DNA of 64,000 bases from Limnohabitans_A sp048020265 (GCF_048020265.1 NZ_CP171843.1:682001-746000), one strand, 5' to 3'. Counted from the first letter of the stretch, positions 34,682 to 43,737 are shown. Program-made: numbers and translations. Notes: generated from the letters alone by a model not told the origin.

Positions 34682-36391
34682 ATGAAACTGCCTTCCTATC
34701 TGGTCAAGTCCAGACATGGGGTCTTCTACTTCCGTTTGACTGTGCGAAATGAGTCAGGTGTTCACGAAAAACGGTTCTCTCTGGGAACCCGTGAACCTCA
34801 TCAGGCCAAGCTCAAGGCACTGTATATTTCAGCAGAGTTAAAGGGATCAAGAGTGAGCACAGATTACGACCCGAACAAGCTCAATCTGGATGATCTGAGC
34901 ACCTACCCAAGTGATGAGCGACTCAGGCAAGAAATTGCCAAGGGAGATGCCATCGCCAAAGCCCTGCTGGACATCAAAAGCAGGCATCAAAGCAGTGCTG
35001 ACCGTGCTGTCAGCCAATCCCCAGTGCTTACTGCTGAGGATGCCCGCTCACTCCAAATCATCGTTGGCAATTCCACCTTGATTGCCGATCCCAACGATCC
35101 TGCCGATCTCAATGCGGCTCTTGCAATGGCCAAGGCTCTTGGGGCAGATGCCAAAGCAGGCACCCCCCAAGAATTTGAAATCACCAAACAGATAGGCACC
35201 AGCGAAGAACAGCCCAAAACCAAGCCATCAGGCTTCACCTTGGATGAGATGATTGGTCGCTATCTCGCTCGCTCAAAGGGAAGACTGGCAACAAAGACAC
35301 ACTATGAATACGAACGGATGCTCAAAAAATTTGAGGTCTGGTTGTATGCCAAAAAGAGTGCCAATCCTTATTTCGTCCGCCAAATCACACGAGTGGACAT
35401 CGCAGATTTCATTGATGATTTGATGGCTGAAGGGTTGACGGCCAGTGTCATCCAGAAGAAATACCTGGCTGTGCTCAATGGTGTTTTTGGGCTTGCTCAA
35501 ACCCTCTCTGCCATTCCTGCTGGTGACTTGCCAACCAGCAACCATAAGATTTTCACGAAGAGGGACCAGAAGAAGTCACATCACCTCAACGGCTACAAGC
35601 CCTACAGTGATGATGAGTTGGCACAAATCTTCAACCATGAGAACCTGCTGGCCTTGGAGCAACCGGCAGACTTTTGGTTGCCCTTGCTTGGCTTGCATAC
35701 AGGGGCAAGGATTTCAGAACTCACACAGCTTTTGCTCACCGACATCAAGATGGTTGATGGCATTTGGACGATTGATATCAATGAAGAGACTCAGGCCAAG
35801 CGAACATCTGTAAGGTCTACAGCCAAAGAGAGCAAGCCAAGACAGGAGCTTGCCAAGAGCCTTAAAAACAGTGCCTCAGTGAGAAAAATTCCCCTGCATC
35901 CGACACTCATCAAGATTGGGTTTTTGGACTATGTGGAGTTGGTCAGACCTTACAGGGGGGACCTGTTTCCATATCTCAATGCCGACACTTTTGGGAACAA
36001 GAGTGGTAGGCCCAGTGAGCGGTTTGGCAAGTACCTGGACAGTCTGAAAATCACCAGCAAGAACAAGGTGTTTCACTCGTTCCGGTCTACAGCCAATGAC
36101 TTGCTCAAGCAAGCTGGGGTGCCAGAGGAAACCAGATGCCAATTTGTGGGGCATGAGCACAACACCGTGAATTCTCGTGTTTACAGTCAGAGGCACACCG
36201 TAGAGTTTTTGCTCAACAATGTTGCGGACAAGCTGGTATTTCCTCACCTGAAACTGGATGACCTGAAGGCTCCCATTGAGAAGCAGAAAGCCGTTCTAGC
36301 TCACGAGGTCAGGAAGAGCGAAAGAATCATGAATCACAAGGCCAAAAGTCAGGATATGGCCAAGAGGCTGGACAAGCAACGAGCACAGTAA
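34682..36391 (+). CDS. Tyrosine-type site-specific integrase
   Basis: 569 aa from MKLPSYLVKSRHGVFYFRL; an upstream ATG would add 13 residues. The N-terminal part has an arm-binding DUF6538-like start and a core-binding SAM-like domain (about 210-310). The catalytic domain shows GLHTGARISELTQLLL (Arg), VFHSFRSTANDLLKQAG (His and Arg), FVGHEHN (His) and RVYSQ (nucleophile Tyr). It catalyses integration and excision at the tRNA-Asp 3' end. It is whole and without internal stops. No excisionase is recognised nearby. Confidence 0.93.
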   Translation: MKLPSYLVKSRHGVFYFRLTVRNESGVHEKRFSLGTREPHQAKLKALYISAELKGSRVSTDYDPNKLNLDDLSTYPSDERLRQEIAKGDAIAKALLDIKSRHQSSADRAVSQSPVLTAEDARSLQIIVGNSTLIADPNDPADLNAALAMAKALGADAKAGTPQEFEITKQIGTSEEQPKTKPSGFTLDEMIGRYLARSKGRLATKTHYEYERMLKKFEVWLYAKKSANPYFVRQITRVDIADFIDDLMAEGLTASVIQKKYLAVLNGVFGLAQTLSAIPAGDLPTSNHKIFTKRDQKKSHHLNGYKPYSDDELAQIFNHENLLALEQPADFWLPLLGLHTGARISELTQLLLTDIKMVDGIWTIDINEETQAKRTSVRSTAKESKPRQELAKSLKNSASVRKIPLHPTLIKIGFLDYVELVRPYRGDLFPYLNADTFGNKSGRPSERFGKYLDSLKITSKNKVFHSFRSTANDLLKQAGVPEETRCQFVGHEHNTVNSRVYSQRHTVEFLLNNVADKLVFPHLKLDDLKAPIEKQKAVLAHEVRKSERIMNHKAKSQDMAKRLDKQRAQ

Positions 36392-36422
36392 ATAGGGCCG
36401 TGGTCCGCTGAAAAATGCCCTG

Positions 36423-37185
36423 TTAACGCGGCTTTATTTTCTTCGTTGGTGAGGGCGCGCCATACTGAGATTGCCTGATGCCTTGAAGGACGTTCAACTG
36501 GTCTGAGATGGCTTTTGCTTCCAGTGATCCGACTTCACAGGCATTAAGCTGAATGCTCAGCGCCCTAATTTGCTCAGCGATTTCTGCAAGTGGGTTGAAA
36601 GCGGTGATTGCTCGTCCCCCCCTCCATTGCCCCCCTCGTCCTGCTCCGTTTTGACATGGGTCCTGACGAAGTTGGACAGCTTGTTGTGATTGATCTGAAG
36701 CATCTCCAAGTCCTTGGCCATCTTTCGGATGATTCCAGCCATGTGAATCACCCCACTGTCCTCCACGCGTTTGAAGCAGGTTTCGCTCCAAGCCACCTGT
36801 GACATGAGTGTGTTGATTTGCGCGGTGAGGATGTTGAGTCGTTCCGTTTGAAGGAAGACCAACTCGCTCAGTAGTCTTTTTTGGTCCGGCTGTGGACCTC
36901 CTGTTGTTTGCTTGTTTTCCATACACGTGCTCCTTTCTTGTTGTTGTCTTGGGTGTATCTGTGATGTGCACTGCTCTTATGGCCAGCAGTTGCTCCAGCC
37001 TTTTCTTTGCCTCTGAAAATTCCTCCTCACCGAAACTTGCGCGCTGCTGTTTGCCTTTAATTTCAGCGTAGTTGCTGTCGTGCTCGTATATCGCGCCCTT
37101 GAGCTTGATTGCTTTGGGTGTGCCTGGAAACTTGACAGAGACCGTTTTATCGCTGGCTCTAGTGACTGTGAGACCGAGCGCGTCT
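36423..37185 (-). pseudogene. Remnant of a mobilisation (relaxase-like) gene, cut by an IS
   Basis: A minus-strand frame is open from the IS end at 37185 to 36423 without a start of its own. It begins DALGLTVTRASDKTVSVKF and continues KAIKLKGAIYEHDSNYAEIKG, which resembles the C-terminal region of plasmid relaxases (inference from pattern, not a search). The stretch from about 36920 to 36640 in this frame is low in family-like character and overlaps another gene in a different frame. The end, NPLAEIAEQIRALSIQLNAC and on, again looks like real protein. The 5' part was lost at the IS. Confidence 0.5.
36557..36922 (-). CDS. Hypothetical protein overlapping the mobilisation remnant
   Basis: 121 aa starting MENKQTTGGPQPDQKRLLSE, preceded by AAGGAG 7 bases before the ATG. 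The centre (LVFLQTERLNILTAQINTLM and on to HNKLSNFVRTHV) is helical with heptad-like hydrophobic spacing; the tail is Gly/Glu-rich. It lies wholly inside the longer minus-strand frame but in another phase. Two readings: an overlapping small mobilisation protein, as MobB overlaps MobA in IncQ plasmids, or a gene frameshifted in the C7 tract near 36616-36622 whose true end is the 36423 frame. I do not recognise the family. Confidence 0.5.
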   Translation of the reverse strand: MENKQTTGGPQPDQKRLLSELVFLQTERLNILTAQINTLMSQVAWSETCFKRVEDSGVIHMAGIIRKMAKDLEMLQINHNKLSNFVRTHVKTEQDEGGNGGGDEQSPLSTHLQKSLSKLGR

Positions 37186-37219
37186 TGAATCGCCCCGGGT
37201 TTCGTGGAGGCCAGTTGGT

Positions 37220-38077
37220 TTAAGTTGAGACCTCGGTCTCGTGCTTCCCGGCTAGCTGCCGGTAGTAGTTCACCTCAGCTTCAGCCGGTGGAATATACCC
37301 AATCGAGCTCAGCAGTCGGTGGTGGTTGAACCAAGCCACCCATTCCAGGGTTGCCAGTTCCAGTGCCTCCTTGGTTTTCCAGGGTGCACGGCGGTGTATC
37401 AATTCGGCCTTGTACAGCCCATTGATCGTCTCGGCCAGCGCGTTGTCGTAGCTGTCGCCACGGCTGCCCACCGATGGCTCTATCCCAGCTTGGGCCAGGC
37501 GTTCGGTGTAGAGAATGGAAACATATTGAGACCCCCTGTCCGAGTGATGTATCAATGCATCTGAGCGTTCAGGTTGTCTGTCGAACAAGGCTTGCTCCAG
37601 GGCATCCAACACAAAGTCAGTACGCATCGAACTGCTCACCCGCCAGCCCACGATGCGCCGTGCAAACACGTCGATCACAAAGGCCACGTATTGCCAGCCC
37701 TGCCAGGTGCTGACATAGGTGAAGTCCGACACCCACAGTTGGTTTGGACGCTCTGCTTTGAACTGGCGATTGACCCGGTCCAGCGGGCATGGCGCGGCTT
37801 TGTCCGAGACGGTGGTTTGCACGACCTTGCCCCGGCGAACGCCGTGCAATCCCATGCGCTTCATGAGCCGCTCGACCGTGCAGCGCGCCACCTTGGTTCC
37901 TTCACGATTCATCTGGTGCCAGACCTTGTCTGCGCCGTAGACCTGCATATTGGCCTGCCAGACGGCTTGGATTTGCGGGATCAGGGCTTCATCGCGTTTG
38001 GTCCGGGCGCAAAGCAGCTCGGGCTTGCGTTGGCGGGCAGCATGGCACCTGTAGCCAGAAGGGGCGATTTGCAGCAC
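37220..38077 (-). CDS. IS3-family transposase OrfB (DDE integrase core)
   Basis: 285 aa from an internal ATG; the frame is open back into the end of orfA (reading RDFVDQNRHAYGVEPICNVL), so the native product is an OrfAB fusion made by -1 frameshift. The triad is Asp in LWVSDFTYVS, Asp in IHHSDRGSQYVS and Glu in YDNALAETINGLYKAELI. It looks intact. Confidence 0.92.
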   Translation of the reverse strand: MLQIAPSGYRCHAARQRKPELLCARTKRDEALIPQIQAVWQANMQVYGADKVWHQMNREGTKVARCTVERLMKRMGLHGVRRGKVVQTTVSDKAAPCPLDRVNRQFKAERPNQLWVSDFTYVSTWQGWQYVAFVIDVFARRIVGWRVSSSMRTDFVLDALEQALFDRQPERSDALIHHSDRGSQYVSILYTERLAQAGIEPSVGSRGDSYDNALAETINGLYKAELIHRRAPWKTKEALELATLEWVAWFNHHRLLSSIGYIPPAEAEVNYYRQLAGKHETEVST

Positions 38078-38130
38078 GTTGCAAATCGGCTCGACCCCGT
38101 AGGCGTGACGGTTTTGATCAACAAAGTCCC

Positions 38131-38457
38131 TTAAGACTTGAGTCGGCGGTCGAGCTCCGCCTGGGCAAAAAAAGCGCTCGCCAGTTTGAGGATTTCGTTG
38201 GCTTTGCGCAGTTCCTTGACTTCGCGTTCGAGGTCTTTGATGCGGGCGCGCTCATCAGAGCTGACGCCATCGCGCATGCCTTCGTCAACCTCGTGCTGGC
38301 GAACCCAGTCGTTGAGGGTTTGCGGCACACACCCGATCTTGGGGGCAATGGACTCAATGGTGGCCCAAAGGGATGGGTACTCGCCACGGTGCTCGAGCAC
38401 CATGCGGACAGCGCGTTCGCGCACTTCGGGTGAAAAACGGTTCGATTTCTTGCTCAT
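38131..38457 (-). CDS. IS3-family transposase OrfA
   Basis: 108 aa. The HTH runs from RFSPEVRERAVRMVLEHRGE to CVPQTLNDWVRQHE; a coiled coil follows (RARIKDLEREVKELRKANEIL). It ends ASAFFAQAELDRRLKS; the FFAQ codons lie on the T-rich slippery tract that can feed into orfB. Confidence 0.92.
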   Translation of the reverse strand: MSKKSNRFSPEVRERAVRMVLEHRGEYPSLWATIESIAPKIGCVPQTLNDWVRQHEVDEGMRDGVSSDERARIKDLEREVKELRKANEILKLASAFFAQAELDRRLKS

Positions 38458-38507
38458 GGCTCCATCTTCTCAAAGTGTGGAGCCTCCTCAAAACCCGGGG
38501 CGATTCA

Positions 38508-38603
38508 CACAGAGGGCGCAACTTTCAGCTCCCTAGCCGCCGCAGCAAAACTACCGGTACGGGCCACGGCCAGGAAGGCTTTTAGATTGGTTAGGGTGTC
38601 CAC
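38508..38603 (-). pseudogene. LysR-family regulator, N-terminal fragment cut by the IS
   Basis: Reading from a GTG at 38603 the minus strand gives VDTLTNLKAFLAVARTGSFA, then AAARELKVAPSV up to the IS end at 38508. This is the start of a LysR winged-HTH domain. Only 32 codons are left; the rest is missing beyond the IS. It is divergent to the FAD oxidoreductase, the usual arrangement for a LysR regulator and its target. Confidence 0.82.
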
Positions 38604-38707
38604 AATTATTCTCGATACGCGAATTTTAAGCTCTCATAATGACCTATTGTTGTAGATTTGTCTTGGTTTTACGATCAACCCTGTTATCCCACATGAAGAT
38701 AAAAGCC

Positions 38708-40072
38708 ATGAGCACCACGATTGCAAGTCTTAAAGAACCCAGCCGTTTGACGCCAATTTTTGGTGAATTTGATGTGGTTGTGCTGGGTGGTGGCCCTGCT
38801 GGAATCATGGCGGCAGCATCAGCCGCTCGATCTGGTAGTCGAACCCTGCTGGTGGAAAGCTATGGTTTTCTGGGCGGTATGGGCACGGCTGCTGGCGTGA
38901 CCAACTTTTGTGGATTGCACGCCAATGTGCACGGGACAATCAAACAGGTCGTGCACGGACTGGCCGATGTTTTGCTTGGCAGGATGCATGAGCTTGGCGG
39001 TCTCAATGAGCCACACAGCCTCTTCGGCAACAAGATCGCAGCCCAGGCCTACGACAACGCCGTGTTCAAAGTTGCGGCCGATGAGTTGGTGCTCTCCAGT
39101 GGTGCTCAAGTTTTGTTCCATGCACAGGCCGTTGGTGTGCTGATGAATTCGCCTGGTGACATCAAAGCGTTGCTGGTGGAGACCAAATCAGGTCGGCAGG
39201 CCATTCTGGGCAAAGTGTTCATCGACTGTTCTGGCGATGGGGATCTTGCTGCCCACGCTGGTGCCCCGTTCGAGAAAGGCAAGGATTCGGCTGAGAAAGA
39301 GGACATGATGTACCCCTCCACCATGTTCCGTGTACACGGTGTGGATGCGGCCAAAGCCGGAGATGCGTGGAACCATTTCGGGACCCTCATGGAAAAGGCT
39401 GAAAGGGACGGCAAGCGCTTCCCTCGTAAGACTCCCATCATCCGGCCTCAAAAGAATCCCGCAGAGTGGCGCGCCAACGTGACGCAATTGGCTAACGCAG
39501 ATGGCAGCCCCGTTGATGGAACCGATGCAAGACAACTGAGCGAGGCCGAAGTTCTTGGTCGCAAACAAATCACGGAATTTTTCAGCTTCCTGCGTTCCTA
39601 CGCTCCGGGCTTCGAAAAGTCATACCTGCTGGAGATTGCGCCGCAGGTTGGGATTCGAGAAACGCGGCGTGTGATAGGTGACTATCAACTGACTGAGCAG
39701 GATGTGCTCGAATGCGCCAGCTTTGACGACAGCATTGGTGTCAATGGCTGGATGGTTGAAGAACACATCGCTGGGAATATCAATTTCAAATGGCAAGACA
39801 TTCCCAACTGCCGTGGATTCAACCACTTGCCCTACCGGATGCTGCTGCCAAGAGAACAGTCCAATTTGTTGATGGCAGGACGATGCGCCTCCATGACGCA
39901 TGGCGGCCAGTCCGCGGCACGCGTTTCTGGCGCATGCTTTGTGATGGGACAGGCCGCAGGAACTGCAGCTTCAATGGCTGTGGCTCAAAAGATCACACCA
40001 CGCAAAGTAGACATTCATCAACTTCAACACGCGTTAGCCTCTGAGGGCGCCTACCTTGGCTTGGACGAATAA
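38708..40072 (+). CDS. FAD-dependent oxidoreductase (FAD_oxidored, PF12831-type)
   Basis: 454 aa from MSTTIASLKEPSRL; upstream in-frame ATGs at 38693 and 38639 are possible. The dinucleotide-binding motif is VVVLGGGPAGIMAAASAARS, then GGMGTAAGVTNFCGLH, and the C-terminal FAD motif is LMAGRCASMTHGGQSAARV. Members oxidise small organic substrates. It lies directly before a tripartite tricarboxylate transporter binding-protein gene (30-bp gap), so the pair may have served uptake and oxidation of one organic acid. Substrate unknown. Confidence 0.85.
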   Translation: MSTTIASLKEPSRLTPIFGEFDVVVLGGGPAGIMAAASAARSGSRTLLVESYGFLGGMGTAAGVTNFCGLHANVHGTIKQVVHGLADVLLGRMHELGGLNEPHSLFGNKIAAQAYDNAVFKVAADELVLSSGAQVLFHAQAVGVLMNSPGDIKALLVETKSGRQAILGKVFIDCSGDGDLAAHAGAPFEKGKDSAEKEDMMYPSTMFRVHGVDAAKAGDAWNHFGTLMEKAERDGKRFPRKTPIIRPQKNPAEWRANVTQLANADGSPVDGTDARQLSEAEVLGRKQITEFFSFLRSYAPGFEKSYLLEIAPQVGIRETRRVIGDYQLTEQDVLECASFDDSIGVNGWMVEEHIAGNINFKWQDIPNCRGFNHLPYRMLLPREQSNLLMAGRCASMTHGGQSAARVSGACFVMGQAAGTAASMAVAQKITPRKVDIHQLQHALASEGAYLGLDE

Positions 40073-40102
40073 AACGAAACCCAGAATCAGGAGCATCATC
40101 CA

Positions 40103-41075
40103 ATGAAACGAAGTCATTTCAATCGAGCAATTGTTGCCGCTGCGCTAGCCTGCATATCTGCATTTTCATATGCGCAATCTGCCGCATGGCCTACACGCGC
40201 TGTGCGTATTCTTGTGGGATTCCCTGCTGGTTCGACCCCTGACAGCGCAGCGAGGGCGTTGTCGGATGCATTAGCGGGGGTACTTGGACAGCCTCATTGT
40301 TGAAAACCGCCCAGGTGCATCGGGCAATCTAGCTGCGGATTTGGTCGCAAAAGCGTCCGATGACCACACGCTAGGGGTCGTTATCAATGGCAACCTCGCA
40401 TCGGCCAAGATCCTGAATCCAGCACTGCCTTATGACCCGGCTCGGGACTTCAGCTACTTGAGTCTGCTGACGACCTCGCCATTGGCATTGGTGACGCGAG
40501 CTGATTTGCCAACAGGTGCGGCATTCTTTGCTATGGCAGCAAAGCAGGGCGAACAATGGAACTATGGCTCTGTTGGCAACGGATCAGTGGCCCATTTGGG
40601 AATGGAGTTGCTCAAATCCAAAGTGCCAGGCATGAATCCCGTGCACATCCCCTTCCAGGGCAATCCTGCTGTGATTACAGGATTACTAGGTGGTCACATT
40701 CAGATGGCTTTGGTGCCACCCGGGCTGGCAGTGCCACATGTCAAATCGGGACGATTACACATTGTGGGTTTGACTGGAGGCCGCAGCACGCTTGCGCCCG
40801 AAGCACCTTCACTCAGCGAGTTGGGCGTGAAGGACTTTAATCTTGAAGTCTGGACTGCGCTGATCGGCCCTGCCAAATTATCCAAAATCGCTCAGCAACG
40901 GCTTGCACAGGAAGTGCCCAAGCTGATGCGGAACGCAGATGTCCGCCAACGTCTTTTTATCCAAGGTGGTTGGAATACGGTGGGTTCTGCCCCAGAAGGT
41001 CTCAGAACCAGGGTGGCGGAAGAGGCTGCCATCATGAAGGCCATCATTAAGACTGCCAACATCAAAAACGATTGA
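40103..41075 (+). pseudogene. Tripartite tricarboxylate transporter substrate-binding protein (Bug family), frameshifted
   Basis: The first frame (40103-40303) gives a signal peptide (ending FSYAQSAA) and WPTRAVRILVGFPAGSTPDS up to LAGVLGQP. The next frame, entered near 40290, continues LIVENRPGASGNLAADLVAK through to the end at 41075. Joined they make a normal Bug protein of about 320 aa. The shift corresponds to one inserted base (or two lost) near 40285-40297. A sequencing error cannot be excluded. TctA/TctB membrane partners are absent from the window. Confidence 0.88.
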
Positions 41076-41099
41076 ATCGCAGAACACATCAATCGTTTT
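41065..41099 (+). terminator. Terminator after the Bug-family gene
   Basis: AAAACGATTGA pairs perfectly with TCAATCGTTTT across a 13-base loop; the stem overlaps the last codons of the gene. Confidence 0.7.
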
Positions 41100-41237
41100 C
41101 TGAAATTGCGCGCGATTAAAAAGCGGACATCCATCAATTGAGGCGCAACGACTGCTTGAATCCGCCGCCGAATTGATCCGTTGGTCCTTGACCCTCTCTG
41201 AACGACCTAAAGCAGTCATCCAACTTGTCAGACTGCT

Positions 41238-41891
41238 TCAGCCCATTTTGAATGCGCGCACATGCTCAGGGACTTCGATCCCTGGCAAATTTCTAGGGTC
41301 GGCCACTGGGGTGCCCACCACTTGATGAACGGGGATCACCCCGGCCCATATGGGCAAGCTGTAATCCTCTTCCTCGTCAGCTGGCCCACCACCTCGGGTC
41401 TTGGCACTGCCCTCGACAATTTCCATGCCCAGGACGGTGGTGGCCTTCAAGTCCTGCTTGTGATCGGGGCGAAGTGTTTCGTAACGACCAGGGAAAAAAT
41501 GGTCGACGAACCGGCCCAACAGCTGGTGTTTTTCCTCTGGGTCCTCTACCTTGAACGCCTTGCCGAACAAGGTGACCGATCGCGTGTTCACGGAGTGGTG
41601 CATTCCAGATCGTGCCAGCACAAAACCATCAAGAATGGAAACGGTGATGCACACCTCGGCTTCTTTCTGGTTGCGCAAGGCGCGACTCGCCGAAGAGCCA
41701 TGCCAGTAGATGTGATGGCCTTCCCGCCACTGAAGGGTCGTTGTCACATAAGGCAGGCCGTCAATGACATAACCCACATTGCACATGGGCTGGGCATCCA
41801 GGATGGCGTTGGCCAGCGCTCGATCGAAGCTGGCACGTTCATGCAAGCGGCGAACCCGCGATCTCTCTGTTGCTTGTAGCAAGTCACTCAT
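41238..41891 (-). CDS. Pyridoxamine 5'-phosphate oxidase-like flavin-binding protein
   Basis: 217 aa from MSDLLQATERSRVRRLHERA; upstream in-frame starts exist up to 41942. It has the split-barrel flavin-binding fold of the NimA/PNPOx-like group: RLHERASFDRALANAILDAQ, IYWHGSSASRALRN, VCITVSILDGFVLARSGMHH and ARSGMHHSVNTRSVTLFG. It is divergent from a MocR-type regulator, so control by that regulator and a link to vitamin B6 or another flavin reaction are inferred. Exact reaction unknown. Confidence 0.83.
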   Translation of the reverse strand: MSDLLQATERSRVRRLHERASFDRALANAILDAQPMCNVGYVIDGLPYVTTTLQWREGHHIYWHGSSASRALRNQKEAEVCITVSILDGFVLARSGMHHSVNTRSVTLFGKAFKVEDPEEKHQLLGRFVDHFFPGRYETLRPDHKQDLKATTVLGMEIVEGSAKTRGGGPADEEEDYSLPIWAGVIPVHQVVGTPVADPRNLPGIEVPEHVRAFKMG

Positions 41892-41954
41892 TTCTGGATT
41901 CCTTATTGCGCATGGCTTCAAGGACACCATCATGGCAGACACTGGTATGCTGAT

Positions 41955-43463
41955 ATGGTCCAGTTTTTATCAAAATATATAGGCCAGATTGTGAGTGGTG
42001 CATCCAACCGAAAAGGACCCAACGGGGCCAGGCAACACATTTATGACCTGCTTCGTGCCCAGATCAGGGACGGCACACTGCCGGTTGGATCCAGGGTGCC
42101 ATCCACACGAACGCTGGCCGCGGAGCATTCGGTCTCACGGACGACTGTCACCAGTGCATTTGAACAACTGATCGCAGAAGGCTATTTGGAAACCGCCGCC
42201 GGTCAAGTCGCCCGCGTCGCGGGTTCACCCGCTTTTCAGGTAACCAAAGGGGCTGCTCCCATGGGCAGTCGACCGCCATCGCTCTCGAACTATGCCCAGC
42301 GGGTGATGGCCACGCATCCGCCTGGCTCGCCAGGTGATCCCCCGCCGATTGATTTTCTGTATGGGGCGGTCGAGCTGCGAAACTTTCCACTGACGGCCTG
42401 GCGCCGGGCGTATGTGTCCGAGCTGGTGCGCCATCAGCCCCACCTGAACTACGCTTTGCCCGAAGGGGATCTTCATTTCAGACAAACATTACACGCCTAC
42501 CTGCGCCGAGCACGTGGTCTGACCTGCGACGCCGATCAAATCGTTGTCGTCCATGGTGCAACACAAGCGCTGGACCTGTGCGCCCGGTTGTTGCTAGACC
42601 CCGGCGATGCGTTTGCCATGGAAGAGCCCGGCTACGTGACGGCCAGGCGCAGCTTTGAGGCCACTGGCGCGAGGCGCCTGTCGGTGCCTGTGGATGCCAA
42701 CGGACTGGTCACTACAAAGCTCCCGGAAGGCCACAACGCCCGATTGGTTTATGTGACGCCTTCGCATCAATTTCCATTGGGCGGTGTGCTGCCCATTGGC
42801 CGCCGCCTTGAGCTGTTGGCATGGGCGAAGCGTCAAGACGCCTGGATCATCGAAGACGACTACGATGGCGAATTCAGATATGGGCAGCGGCCCATTGATG
42901 CCCTTCAGTCCATGGATTCAGAGGGACGGGTGATCTATGTGGGCACGTTCTCTAAAGCCCTTTCTCCCCAGCTCCGGTTGGGATACCTTGTTTTGCCGCG
43001 TCAGCTGGTCAGTGCGTTTCGGCAAGCCAAGCGATTGACCGATCACCATGCACCGGTTTTGGAGCAAAGAACACTGGCGGCTTTGATCGAAAGCGGAGCG
43101 TATGAGCGCCATGTGCGGCGTGTGCGACGCGACTACGACCGAAAACGCCGCACCTTGATCGCGTCCGTCGCTCAGTACCTGCCTGCAGATGCCCAGATCG
43201 GTGGCGATGCCGCTGGACTTCACGTTGTGCTGTGGTTGCCGTCATTTCAGCCAGAAGACGAACGGAGAATCGCCTCAGCTGCACGCCACAGAGGGGTTGG
43301 CGTCTATCCGGTCTCGCCTTTGTTCGCAGACGCCTTGAATCACTTTCATCCACGACCAGCGGGGTTGATTCTTGGCTATGCCAGCTTGTCTTTGGAGCAA
43401 ATCCAGAATGGCATACGCATTTTGGCTTCGACAATGGCTGCAGCTAGTGCCAATCTCGACTGA
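41955..43463 (+). CDS. MocR-type (GntR HTH plus aminotransferase) transcriptional regulator
   Basis: 502 aa. The N-terminal winged helix is GntR-type: ARQHIYDLLRAQIRDGTLPVG, STRTLAAEHSVSRTTVTSAF. The C-terminal domain is a fold-type I aminotransferase: VVHGATQALDLCARLLLDPG, EDDYDGEFRY, and the PLP lysine in VGTFSKALSPQLRLGY. MocR/PdxR proteins use PLP as ligand. It is divergent from the PNPOx-like gene with 12-63 bp between starts, which suggests a shared operator. Confidence 0.93.
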   Translation: MVQFLSKYIGQIVSGASNRKGPNGARQHIYDLLRAQIRDGTLPVGSRVPSTRTLAAEHSVSRTTVTSAFEQLIAEGYLETAAGQVARVAGSPAFQVTKGAAPMGSRPPSLSNYAQRVMATHPPGSPGDPPPIDFLYGAVELRNFPLTAWRRAYVSELVRHQPHLNYALPEGDLHFRQTLHAYLRRARGLTCDADQIVVVHGATQALDLCARLLLDPGDAFAMEEPGYVTARRSFEATGARRLSVPVDANGLVTTKLPEGHNARLVYVTPSHQFPLGGVLPIGRRLELLAWAKRQDAWIIEDDYDGEFRYGQRPIDALQSMDSEGRVIYVGTFSKALSPQLRLGYLVLPRQLVSAFRQAKRLTDHHAPVLEQRTLAALIESGAYERHVRRVRRDYDRKRRTLIASVAQYLPADAQIGGDAAGLHVVLWLPSFQPEDERRIASAARHRGVGVYPVSPLFADALNHFHPRPAGLILGYASLSLEQIQNGIRILASTMAAASANLD

Positions 43464-43490
43464 CGGCTTCTGGCCGACTGCCGTCATTTC
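43461..43490 (+). terminator. Terminator of the MocR-type gene
   Basis: TGACGGC and GCCGTCA pair across a 12-base loop and are followed by TTTCTGCCTTATT. The stem includes the stop codon. Confidence 0.6.
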
Positions 43491-43737
43491 TGCCTTATTC
43501 GGAAGTTCTTTTTGTCGCGCACGTTAAATGCCTTTCGCATTCATCGCCGCCTCACTTTGGTTCTGTTTGGCTAAGCTTGTACCCCTATAAATCAGTCTAA
43601 GCCTCAGTCAAAAAGGGTTGACTTTGGTGTAGCATGACCGGTGTCACAACAAGGGGGCACACTTGTTGTGAACACTTTTGCGATTTTTTCTGAAAAAATC
43701 CTTTTTAAATCATTGGCTTAGATTGTTTGCCGTGAGT
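43491..43737. other. Gene-free right end of the island with inverted repeats
   Basis: About 250 bp without a gene. It holds an imperfect inverted repeat GTGTCACAACAAG...CTTGTTGTGAACAC at 43642-43675 and a perfect GATTTTTT-CTG-AAAAAATC at 43682-43700. Both lie 40-95 bp from the attR core, where integrase arm or host-factor sites are often found. Confidence 0.5.

Larger units (their letters stand above)
37186..38507 (-). mobile_element. IS3-family insertion sequence inside the island
   Basis: 1,322 bp with about 26-bp imperfect inverted repeats that begin TGAATCGCCCCGGGTTT at both ends and continue to GGAGGC. It carries orfA and orfB on the minus strand with a T7G tract (near 38167-38175) fit for -1 slippage. 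The flanks show no target duplication (TCT on the left, CAC on the right). Different broken genes flank each side: a mobilisation remnant on the left and a LysR N-terminus on the right. Confidence 0.9.

Noticed and set aside
36640..36920. Middle part of the long minus-strand frame as a normal coding region
   Set aside because: In that frame it is rich in Gln, Gly, His and Trp without pattern, while the other phase reads as a helical protein; likely a shadow.
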